From Theocolax elegans (Eukaryota; Arthropoda; Insecta; Hymenoptera; Cerocephalidae), in assembly GCA_026168455.1 (NCBI GenBank), contig CM047425.1, positions 8,530,001-8,594,000 of the forward strand: DNA of 64,000 nucleotides, given 5' to 3'. The first letter of the stretch is position 1, and each line of letters starts with the position of its first letter. The position numbers and the translations under genes are program-made. The notes below the pieces were generated by a model, which was not told where the DNA came from, did no database searches, and was given only the letters and a program-made list of their open reading frames with translations. Positions 1 through 10,732 of the stretch are shown piece by piece.

Positions 1-1997
1 TAATATTGAAATGGATTAATTTTTTTTTCAATCAATCGCAGTTAATTCTATTTGAATGTACTATTTATACGTGTGCGCGTGTATTTGTGTAACAATCGAT
101 TATGGACAACGATTAGCTGTAAGTGTAATAATAATGACTCGGCGCGTTTACATAAGATATTCTGAAATACAAACGAACGAATAACAACGATATCCTAATA
201 AAACCTGTACATTATATTTGGTTACGTGACGTGGCGTTTTCATACCCGCACACAAGGGTTTCATACTTGGGTTTAAATACTCGGGGAATTTAATAACTTG
301 TAAACGTTAACGTGACTCATGCTTTATAAATCTTCTTTTTTAAACTTTGTGTAACATGCGTAAAAAGAAATACGTCTACATACGTGAGTGTATATATATA
401 TACTTATTACAGGTATAACAATAAAAAAATATATATACTTCATCCATAATTTCCATCTGTCGTATAATATATGTACTATAATTCGTATATTTCAATAATG
501 CAGAATTATAATCAATCGATCCGTTAATTTTAAATAATAATGTGAATGATTACATAAATAATATATAATAAATAAATAAATAATTAAAAAACAGGATATA
601 GAAAGTATACATGTGTTAGCTTGTCATTCAATAATATATACAGCCCATATCGGAGAAATCGATTAAAATACGTGAAATAACCAGAGGCTTCGATCGAAGC
701 TTAGTCGGCAGGTGAGTGTGTAGCAGGAAATGAAGTAGCGCGGGTGTACGCCGTTTATAATTTCGCGATTCCCGGTGAAACACGGTGTAGAACGTATACA
801 TATACCGAGTGGATTTTGCGAGCTCAGGATTTTGCTTCCATTAGCTAATAACAGCGGCAGTGCTATCTTTCGTGTAGCAACGGTTTCCGCTTATGTGCAC
901 TTATACCTGTATGTGTGTGTATACATATACATATGCGAAAATGAAAAAAGGAAATTTGTGGAATCAAAGAATATTTGTTGTTACGCGCGTATACATATAA
1001 ACTAGCGACTCGATATTAACTATATCCTAGGTTTCGGTTCAACTAGATGGAATTCCCGTAGGTACGAAGGTGAGATAAACCTTGTGGATGGTTATATTAT
1101 AACCCTCATCTTAATGAGTTTCGAAGGATGACGAAGGAAGAGACACGCAATGCCTTTGACTCGTACCGTGCAATGCTGGCCTTAGCGATGGTCAAGACTC
1201 CTGTGGGTAATCGAGGACGTAATCCTTTTTCCGGATTTTTCTATTTTTCTCTTAAAGGTTGCGTTTGTCCGACTCACAAAGGGAATACGCTAATGAGCGT
1301 TTTCAGTAATTAACTCGCGTATAGTTGTAAAGCCCATTTCGCACGAAAGCCTGGGGCTCTACCTCGCGGGTTCTTGATTCTCCTGTCCTTTTCTCAGACT
1401 ACTTGCTGCTACGTTCTTTTATTATTAATTTACTTCTTTTTTTTCAACAATTTTCATGCGGAATAAGCAACTACTTTTGTACGAGATTTTTTTTCCGTTC
1501 GGTTGAAAAGTTAAATACGTACTTAGTAAACTTATCCTTGGCTTTTCTTTTATCAAGAGCATTAGAGTTAAGATAATTTAATTATACTTCAACCTGCATC
1601 CTTGGTAACATGGGAAAAGATGAGAAAATAACTGAAAAATTGGATGAATCCTAAGAGATTTTATAAATGAAATCCTAAGAACTGCTAAGCAGTATTTTAA
1701 TTTTTAAAAGACGTGTCTTATGCAAAGGTTTTAGAATAGTAAAGGAAAACAAGTGACACGTAAAATTGAGGATTTAAAATCGTGATTTCTACAAAACAGT
1801 AAGTGAAAGGTTAGTCGAGAATAAAGATAGAAAGAATAGAGAACAGAAAGAGATATCGAAGCTTCAAGAACCAGGAGGAGAAAGAAAAAAAAACGAGTAG
1901 CACGCCGAGAATGATGGAAAAAAAAGAAAGGAATGAAATAGTGTGTCGGCGAAGGCGATTTGTCGTTTTCTGGCGTTTTATGGTGAGCAATTGTTCC

Positions 1998-2026
1998 TCG
2001 TCGTCGTCGTCGTCGTCGTCGTCGTC
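1998..2026. repeat. (TCG)n microsatellite
   Basis: About nine uninterrupted TCG units. It gives poly-Ser or poly-Asp runs in overlapping frames that are not genes. Confidence 0.95.
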
Positions 2027-2334
2027 TTTGCCGGCAGCAGCGGGTTGGAAGTTTTCGGGCGAACGAGGAAGCTCGCATGGGAAACTAACTGTGTGCACCA
2101 GAAAGCTGTACGTGCCTGTGTTATTAAATGTGCTCGGTCTTGGATATATCTGAGCGAGCGTGACCAGGAGACGGGAGCGTGCGGGCGCGCGAGGCCACTG
2201 CCACCAGGACGGACAGTTTCACCCGCGAGAAACGGAAGGGAAGAGAGAACCTTGGAGCTAGTTTATTAGACGCCGTACGGCGCTTGAATTAATTTTAAGT
2301 GTGCAACACCCAGTGTGCCGTTCCTCTACTCTTC

Positions 2335-2354
2335 CTCTCTCTCTCTCTCTCTCT
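2335..2354. repeat. (CT)n microsatellite
   Basis: Ten CT units, followed by GTCTCT. Confidence 0.95.
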
Positions 2355-3316
2355 GTCTCTTTCGCCTTGTTACGTACTTGTTGTACATGCTCCAAAAAGA
2401 ATGCGATTAAGAGGAGGACTCGCCGGGACTCAGGAAGATAACAACCCCTTGGCGCTCTGCCTTGATGCTGTTTCTTTACGAAAACTCGTTAAACCGCTCA
2501 GGGGATTAATGACTTTCATTATCGTCTTTTTCACTTCTTATCGATATTTATACATCTTTTATCTCTTGTCACTTTTGATACCTTACAAATTTCTCCAGCG
2601 TGTATATCAATTTTTATACATAAATACGTTAATTTTAACGTTTGATCTCGTTTGGTGCCTTGTAATTTATTAAGAAATTAATTAGTAAAAGTAACAAAAG
2701 TGTTTAATTATATTTAGCATTGAATTAATAAAATTTGCGGGTATATATTGAATAAATATGGTGGATCACATATTTTCTAATTGAAAAGGATTATATCGTT
2801 AAAGTAGTTAGATAACACAAGTTTCGATGAAAATTCATTTCCGCGCATCGAGAGGTAGAACATCGATCAAGAACGAGAGGGAAAAAGATTTACGGGAGAT
2901 TAGGGAAGGAATTTATGTTTCAATATTTCAATCTGGGACTTGCGAAAGTGGATGCGCAGACTATCGAACCTCCCGGTCGACCAGACGCGGAAAAACTTAG
3001 AGAGAAAGGAAGAGCAAGTTGGACGGATGAAATAGGGGTGCAAGCGAGAAAGGGGGATAAGGGGGAAAGGGAGATTACCGACGCTCACGCCAGACGAATT
3101 CGCGCACCACCCGAAAGATATACGTTCGGGAGTAAATTTACGGCTCCGATAGTTTTCATTGAAGAGGAATATTTCACTGAAATAACACCTTGAAAAGCAT
3201 AGTACCGGTCACGGCTGCTTAAGCGCACCCGGCGCGGCGGCCGGCCAAAACGGACGTATAACGCGACTTCTACCCGCTTCCTTTTTATCGAAATCCAATG
3301 GATCTTTGAACGTCTC

Positions 3317-3339
3317 TCCTCCTCCTCCTCCTCCTCCTC
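3317..3339. repeat. (CTC)n microsatellite
   Basis: About seven CTC units; poly-Glu on the minus strand. Confidence 0.9.
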
Positions 3340-4295
3340 TTCCACTTTTTGCCGGACTTATTGCAAGAGCCGCGAGCTAGTTGAACTTGCGCCCAAGCCA
3401 ACTTTACCGAGTTTCGAGACTCGTTCTCTCTTTCCAAACTTCCAATACCTTGAGACTCAAACTAATTTTCCGATCTGTAACATCATTTTCTTTTTAAAGC
3501 AATTTAACACTTGTCTTGTTATTGCATCGTCCTGCTTTAACATGATAAATAAATATAAACTTACGTGTATACATTAAAATTAATATATATTTGTATTCAA
3601 AACAACTGCCGAAGTAATGACCATTCGTGGAAGAAGTTAACGATGTGCGAAATTGCACCTGACGGGTCTTGAAGCCTCAATTAACTGTCGAGAAAGAGTC
3701 AAAAAAAAGAATCCGGCGATCCGTATAAAATTGAGGAGCGCGTCCATGGCATTCGCTCGCTCCAGAATTCCAGTCTCGTAGAGGCTCTCGAAGAGTCTCT
3801 CGTCCCTCTCTCCCTCTCTTCTTCTCTCCTACCCATTCCATCCGGTGGTCGTACGTGAAGCTCGTTTGCGAATTTTCCTCGAAGCCGAGCTCTTCTCAAA
3901 AAGTCCACCTACGAAAGAGAGGAGCGAGTAAGTATGTACCGAAAAGTAATGCGGGAGAGGAGGAAGAGATGGTGGCAAAGAAAAGAAAGGTTGGATCGTC
4001 GCGGGTCAATCTGGAGGCACGCTCAGGTTAAGTCGTATAGTCGTAGCCATCGTCTTTGCACTTTCGAGTTTCCTTAGACACTCGCGCGTTCGCGCAACAA
4101 TGCGTAGAAGCGAACCGCCGTTGGCGAAAAGGGAAACGTTCCACCAAAGAAAGACTCGTGAAAAGGAAGAAAAGGAGAGGATACGAGGCTCAATTTGCGT
4201 GATATAGCCGGGGAATAAGACGTGCTCGCGTGAGAGCCCAACGAAAGGCATACCTTTCCTCTGATACGAGCCACTTGTGCTCCGTTCTTTCCGTC

Positions 4296-4314
4296 CCTCT
4301 CTCTCTCTCTCTCT
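4296..4314. repeat. (CT)n microsatellite
   Basis: Uninterrupted CT tract. Confidence 0.9.
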
Positions 4315-4653
4315 TTCACCCACGCTAAAGCAATGGGCGCAATTTCTGCTTCTTCTGGCAATCCCCGCTACCGCTCTAACTCCCTCCTCCCCCTCTTGAC
4401 TAAAGAAAAGGAAAAAAAAAAGATGACTGAGCACATACATATATACGTGTGTATATACCTATACCTGTGTACGTGAGGAAAGGGAGATAACCAAGAGAGA
4501 GCACGCGGGGTGAGGAGCGTTTTAATGCGCGATCGTCTGGGACGGCGTAATTTACTAAATTGAATATCGCCGGAGGCTCAAACCTGGGCGTTCCTCGTGG
4601 GTCTGAGCTCCCTCTCGGTCCCCAACGGTAAAGAAGAAGAGCAACGACTGGGC

Positions 4654-4683
4654 GGAGGAGGAGGTGGAGGTGGAGGTGGAGGG
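4654..4683. repeat. GGA/GGT triplet tract
   Basis: Imperfect GGAGGT hexamer repeat. Confidence 0.85.
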
Positions 4684-4774
4684 TTCCAAGAGGGGAAAAT
4701 TGCCAATTGACAAATTCTGTCGGGTATCAGCTGGGTGCTCCACCTCTTCTTCTTCCTCCTGGCGTGCCTCCTTC

Positions 4775-4800
4775 ACTCTCTCTCTCTCTCACTCACTCTC
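4775..4800. repeat. CT-rich tract
   Basis: CT dinucleotides interrupted once by an A. Confidence 0.85.
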
Positions 4801-7800
4801 CTTCTCTCCCCTCTACCCTATGTCAATCGCCTGCGCGAAGACACGCGAAAGTGGAAATTGGGTATTTCTCGGGGAATCGCCTTTGTCACCGAGATTATCT
4901 TGGAACGACCTATCTTCTCCAGCGAGACTCACCTCACCTCTATTCTTCTATTTTCTTTTCTTCTTCGATTTGAATTGATGACTCGTCCTTTTTGTTCTCA
5001 CCTTAAACTTTTTACTTGTTTTATTCGAAATTTTATTTACTTTCCTACGTTTAGTCTACGTCAAACAAATATTTAAATTCTATTATAAAAATAATCTGAA
5101 TTTAAAGAAAATAACATTTGTAAACTACTATGCCTTATGCATTTATTTCTGGTTTTACATTTAAAGTTGTTTAAGTAAATGAAATTCATTATTTTCGTGA
5201 CGTAACGTACAGAAAAAACTTGCAAGAAAATTACAAAAATTATTGCGTTACGTTGAAGTATTTCAAATTATACAACGGTTTAATGCAGCTGTGTAGCTCA
5301 TTCAAAATAAAACAAAATTAAGTAAAACGCGTTGCACGTACCTTTTTTTGTAAATTAGCATTCTTACATTCTTTATTCTTTGAATATTAAATTTGTTTTA
5401 TTTTAATACACGAGAGCATAAATAATAAAAAAAATATATCTTGTAGACTATTTCAACGATCGACTGTAGGAGTATCATTTAAATAGGTACGCGAGTGTGT
5501 GGATAAGATGAGATCTACAATCAATAAAATTAATAGTAGGAATGAGATGATTACAAAGAATAGGATAAAGAGCTCAATACAAACGGTAGATCATTCGTTT
5601 CGAGTATGGGCTAAAGAAGTAATAAATTCCATCTGGTTTGTAGTTCAAGACAAGAGAATATATATAGAAATGCCTGAAGCTACTCCGATTCTATTCAACA
5701 TAGCACCAAAAGTCCTTTATCTAAGAATCTTAGAACGAGCAAGTTTAATAGAGATGCCGCGATAATTGTGGTTCCTCTTGGCTCTCTTCCCCATATGTTT
5801 TGTTAGGTATATAAGCTGCCGTTGCAGCCCACGAGCCAACCGTGATGTCTTTTTACGGCCTTCCCAGCATGCTTCCCTCAATGATTACCGCGTTATCGAG
5901 GCTCTGCAGTCGTAAACTTATACGCACATATTTCTACCCGACGCCACATGTCAGCTAGCTTGCATTCTTGTTTTACTATTCCAAAATACTCGCAGTAATA
6001 ACACAGACCTTCTATATCTTTATATACGTATATATATGTATATATGTGCACAATGTAAATTATATCACTACCTTTATTAACACCGGTGTACATAACTTAA
6101 CAAACGACGCGCTTCTCCTTCTGGTACATTTGTTTTTGAATTACGCGTATCTTCTTGTACGTTACCTTGTATTTAAATTAATACAGTTTATATAGCATTT
6201 TCAAATATTTTTTATTAAATTTGTATACGTAACATTATTATTCTCTTGCTAATAATGCCCAACATTGCGGTGAAATTAATTAAGTGAATTAGACACTTTA
6301 CTATTTGCAACTACGAATTATTCTATTGTAATTAAAAATCTTGTTATACGTTTGAGGTTATAATATAAATGTATGTCATTAGCTAATGCAAGGTAAGCTA
6401 GTGTAGATCTACGAGCGAAGGACAACATTTTCATACGGCCGATAATTTGACCAGCGCTTCTCGTCATTCATCCATCTCCCACTCCATTGTGAGCAGGAAA
6501 AAAAACGGTTCATCGAGTATGAAAGGATTGAGTATAGCGAACGCGAGCTCGCTTACAAAAAAGCAGCTAATAAAAGTGCTTCATCCCGGGATTCCCAGAC
6601 TCGTTCAGTCCCGAGTTGGCTCACAATATTTCGAGCCGGATTTCGCGAGGGGTCCGTGGTTACCGTGTGCGCAGAAAGAGAACGAGAGAAAGATAGAGAA
6701 AAAAAAAACGTATACTCGGAGGTGCTTTGCCCGCGATGCGCCGTTGAGCATGACGCCCGGGTTACACACCCGCCGACGCCGACGCCGCGGATATCAGAGA
6801 GGAGGGTCGGTCAACGGGGGGTCGGACCCTCAATCAAACGCGAAATTACATCGTTTAAAAACGGATGCGCCCCGCAGAAAGTGTCCTGCGGAAACGGCCG
6901 TGTATTTCCGTGAAAAGCGGACCGAGCCTGCTCCCACTGCGCAAGAATAATTTCCTGCGAAAATTTTAATTTAGTCGTAAAGGTAACGACGCTCCTGCTA
7001 CTGCCGACGTTGACTCTCCCTCCAATTTTTTTTTCTTTTTCGTATTCTCTTATACGACACTGCTATGCAAATTGAAACATTTCGAGAGCCGGAATTAAAA
7101 ATCTATTGAATTTTCGTCCACACTCTCCGCTACGGATTCTGTTTATTTGATTTCGTTCAAGTTCGTTGATTGTGTTTGCAAGTACTTTAGTGGTTAATGG
7201 ACGCATTCGGCTTCCAAATATTTTTTCGCAAATTAATTTTCATCTCTATAGTTGAAATCATGGGTATATATCGAGATTTATAAATTTGATATATATTACT
7301 AAACATTGTGTTCCCAAACGATTACTTTTACCCGGTAGATTACTTCGAATTTTATTAGTGTTCGGTTTTGTTACGTTTACACAACGATTGCATCTATAAT
7401 TTATTTTCTTAAAACCGTTTAATTCTTATAATACCGATTAAAGAGCATATTGCATACAAAGCGCCTGAAAGACCATTTAATACATTCCTAAATACGAGTA
7501 AAATAATTAACTTTCTACGAGACTAGGACTCGATTAAAGAACCACGTGAGCCTTATTACTTTTTACTCTTGAATGCAACTTGTTTAAATTTTATTTACTC
7601 GTATTATCAACATATTACACGGAGAATAATATTTTATTACGCCATTTAGCTCAGAAAAGAAAAAAAGGCGAAAATCATCCAGTCAATCGGCGATATTGAC
7701 AACGCAATAATAAAACGCAAAATGTATGCGCGTACGAGTTAAAGAGGAGCCGGCTTTCATAAGCAATAACCGACTTAAGAATGCACGGGTATACCTTAAA

Positions 7801-8040
7801 CGTCTGGTAAAGAATTTCTATTTTCATCGGTGAGCCAATTATTATACCAAGGATTATGAATTTTTATTGAAAATAGGGACGTCGAGCCGATCTCTGACCT
7901 GAGGACCGCCGAATCGAAAGATAAACTAAACGGTTTAATAGTCGAGCTGTCCTGGATGCTTTCATAAATGAGAAAAGATATATCGAGATGAAGGATTTAA
8001 CGGTGTACGAGGCTTCGTCCTAGCCCTTTTCAGACTTACA

Positions 8041-8456
8041 CGTAAACCTTTACGTCCTAAAAATATATCTAAATTGGATGGGATATATTGCTTCTGCGAC
8101 TTCTTTTTTCTTCTTATTTCTGTACATTCCTACTTTTTTCCTTCTCGTGTTAACTTTCTTCTTTTATATATCTCGCGGTGATATTCAAATGCCGAGATGG
8201 TGTAATGTGAATGTTGAAAAGAAGGACGAGAAAACGCGATGATGAATGGAACGGAGAAAGATATATTTCGAGGTTGTGCGAACCGTATTTGCGGCTCGAG
8301 AAATTATTTACAAGGGTATTGAAAAATAGGTTGTATAAACACTTTGCATTAAATTCTGTATTAGTTAAACCGTTAAGGACGCACATTTGGCTAATACAGT
8401 TTGAATAGGCGTTACCACGAGCTCTTTAAAAAGTAGATTAGCTCGATCAAAGAAGC
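8041..8456. repeat. Tandem duplication, copy 1 (416 bp)
   Basis: First unit of a direct tandem repeat beginning CGTAAACCTTTACGTCC. It is identical to the next unit except for one extra G (GG at 8377-8378 against a single G in copy 2). Both strands carry an open frame of about 60-78 codons, but no known family or coding signature is seen, so the frames are not called. Confidence 0.95.
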
Positions 8457-8870
8457 CGTAAACCTTTACGTCCTAAAAATATATCTAAATTGGATGGGAT
8501 ATATTGCTTCTGCGACTTCTTTTTTCTTCTTATTTCTGTACATTCCTACTTTTTTCCTTCTCGTGTTAACTTTCTTCTTTTATATATCTCGCGGTGATAT
8601 TCAAATGCCGAGATGGTGTAATGTGAATGTTGAAAAGAAGGACGAGAAAACGCGATGATGAATGGAACGGAGAAAGATATATTTCGAGGTTGTGCGAACC
8701 GTATTTGCGGCTCGAGAAATTATTTACAAGGGTATTGAAAAATAGGTTGTATAAACACTTTGCATTAAATTCTGTATTAGTTAAACCGTTAAGACGCACA
8801 TTTGGCTAATACAGTTTGAATAGGCGTTACCACGAGCTCTTTAAAAAGTAGATTAGCTCGATCAAAGAAG
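8457..8870. repeat. Tandem duplication, copy 2 (about 414 bp)
   Basis: Second unit of the same direct repeat, abutting copy 1 at 8456/8457 and ending in ATCAAAGAAG at 8870. Near-identity at neutral-looking positions means a very recent duplication or an assembly duplication of one locus. Confidence 0.95.
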
Positions 8871-9513
8871 TAGTATGCGCAAGGGTAATGAAACCGAGGT
8901 GATCGAATCACGGATAAAAATAATAAAGTTGCGGTAGAGAGGCTAAGGCGCGGTAGTAGTGTGCGCGAGCCTGGAGCTATGCTCGGCCATTTGTTTATAC
9001 GTATTTTTCTCCTTGGAAGTTTTTTTGTCTTGAAACGTATTTTTTTCCGTTTGTTTGCGTTCCTCCGCAACACTTTTAAAGCCTCTCTCAGTTTCTCCTC
9101 TTCCGCAAGTTCATCCGTCAACGGAGTAGATTTCCGATGATTCATCGTATACGCGGGCGCTGCCGACGCCGTCGGGGAGATCGGGATAAAACGCTGCCAG
9201 GCCATTTTTTCCTCAACGATATCCACGCGGATATCGCACGCCGCGCTTTCGCATATAGATGCGCCGACCGATTCGCCAACCTCGCATGTATATACATACA
9301 GATCGAGAGCATCGTCGTGGCTCTTTTCCAATGAGCGAGATATATACTCCTCTGGCCATCGTTTGCCTTATATACTCTTACTGAACCCGCCCATCCTCCT
9401 GCATTCAAATTTATTCTCATTGCTTGCGCTCTTTTATATACACAACATTTTTCTGTATTTTATACATTTTTTTTATTCGTATTATACCTTATTTAAACTT
9501 ACATCTTTTATGG
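8871..9513. other. Non-coding stretch with an unassigned minus-strand open frame
   Basis: Contains a 180-codon minus-strand open frame (8789-9331) whose central part is acidic then very basic, with no recognised family and its end running into the tandem duplication. It is not called as a gene. The right end leads into the recursive splice candidate. Confidence 0.4.
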
Positions 9514-9556
9514 TATTAATAATTTGTTTTTCTTTTCTTTTCTGTTTCAGGTAAGA
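9514..9556 (+). promoter_or_regulatory. Candidate recursive splice site (ratcheting point) 1
   Basis: The plus strand shows a branchpoint-like TATTAAT, then a pyrimidine tract of about 25 nt (9523-9548), then TTTCAG joined directly to GTAAGA, the junction being 9550/9551. A strong 3' splice site fused to a strong 5' splice site is the signature of recursive splice sites in long insect introns. At 9614 a second donor-like GTAGGT follows, defining a 63-nt unit (9551-9613) that is open in one frame (21 codons), as in exon-definition models of recursive splicing. The alternative reading is an ordinary 63-nt cassette exon starting with GTAAG. No host-gene exon is identified here. Confidence 0.6.
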
Positions 9557-10040
9557 CGTAATAGAAAATATCATACCTACTTTGTATACGAAGGAAGACT
9601 GTACAACATACCCGTAGGTGAATTAACTTTATTTTACGGTAACCATTAAATTATATAAATAATTGGTCATTGTGAGCTATGTAAATGTAATTATAAGTAC
9701 GTATACGTTTTAATATTTTTAATAGAATTGTATTGATAAAAGATATACAGTCTTAACAGGAAAATGGTTTTGTAACTATTTATTAGGTAACACCACGAAC
9801 ACACAGTAAATATTGATTATCGAAACAAACAACGACGTTAAAGATATCGTAAAGGAACATAAAGAAATGAAGCAGAATAATAAAAAGTGAAATATTGAGT
9901 GAGGGGATCAGTGCGGTGAGGAGAAAAGGAAAGCGTCGAGTATTAAGGCAATCCATATAAAAGGTCCCAGCATGTGGGTCGTGGAAAAGCTGTTATTTAA
10001 CTTGGGAGTTAGCCTCCGCAAAGCCGGTAGAAAATTCTAA

Positions 10041-10077
10041 AGAGAAAGAGAGAGAGACAGAGAGAGTGAGAGAGAGC
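10041..10077. repeat. (GA)n tract
   Basis: Imperfect GA repeat interrupted by C and T. Confidence 0.9.
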
Positions 10078-10188
10078 AAACATGTTTTTATAATGTTTGG
10101 TAGGCCGCAGGTAGTTAATGCAAAACGCGCACCAGCGGTCGAGGGTAACGTTACTACTAGCGCAACCTCCGCTTGCACATGCAGACCG

Positions 10189-10213
10189 AGAGAGAGAGAG
10201 AGAGAGAGAGAGA
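10189..10213. repeat. (GA)n microsatellite
   Basis: Twelve GA units. Confidence 0.95.
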
Positions 10214-10710
10214 AGGACGAAGAAATAGGAATACTGTATGTGGGTGTACAAAGTCTCTCTAGTCCCGCCTGCTGGCCAAGCGAAGAAGGAGGAGGCGCGC
10301 GTGCGATCCTCTTCACGGGCGCATATAGGCGTAGTCGAGTGTGTAGATAGGACGTGAAATATGGCGCAAAGATGACTGATACCGGTAGCCGCAAGGCCAA
10401 AGAAAAGAGACCCAAGACCCCAGGGATACGTACACGTGTACAAGGAAAAGAGAAAAAAAAAGGTACAACGACGCGACCGGTGCAGTATAGATATATGAAT
10501 GCGAGACCTGGCTGCCTGGGACTTTATACCAAATGATGCGCGCATCTCGATCCATGAACCACCTTACTGTCGAATCTGAATTTACGAGCTCTTCGATTAA
10601 TACCTACCGATATCGAGTAATTTTCGTTACTTTCTTATCCTTTCCACTCACTCGGCGGCCTATTACCTGACTTTTTCGATGGGCTTCTTACCCTTCCCCC
10701 CACCCCACCC

Positions 10711-10732
10711 CTCTCTCTCTCTCTCTCTCTTT
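10711..10732. repeat. (CT)n microsatellite
   Basis: About ten CT units after a C-rich stretch. Confidence 0.95.

Larger units (their letters stand above)
1..8040. other. Non-coding mosaic, left end
   Basis: AT-rich 1-700, then alternating GC/GA-rich and AT-rich blocks. No exon could be supported. A consensus donor CAG|GTGAGT sits at 711/712 and closes a 68-nt segment (644-711) that is open in one frame, but its acceptor is weak. Other isolated donor-like sites (for example 3928, 6391) lack partners. The longest open frame (6447-6950, 167 codons, plus) is in GC-rich DNA with an Arg-rich simple stretch and no recognisable domain. Confidence 0.6.

Noticed and set aside
687..700. 14-bp perfect palindrome GCTTCGATCGAAGC
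   Set aside because: Short palindromes of this size are expected by chance in 64 kb; no paired copy or known operator.
4438..4490. Minus-strand pyrimidine tract followed by ACAG|GTATAG, considered as a recursive splice site
   Set aside because: The donor half is poor and there is no branchpoint-like motif or second donor, unlike the two plus-strand sites.
6447..6950. 167-codon plus-strand open frame
   Set aside because: Open in GC-rich DNA, contains an Arg-run from a GCC/GAC-type repeat, no recognised domain.
8150..8809. Paired open frames on both strands repeated in both tandem copies
   Set aside because: They are duplicated because the DNA is duplicated. The one-base indel changes their ends, and no coding signature is visible.
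8789..9331. 180-codon minus-strand open frame with an acidic then basic stretch
   Set aside because: Its 3' end runs into the tandem duplication, no family is recognised and nothing supports splicing or a conserved start.
10009..10545. 178-codon minus-strand frame and overlapping frames
   Set aside because: Driven by GA/CT microsatellites at 10041-10077 and 10189-10213 (Leu/Ser and Arg/Glu runs).
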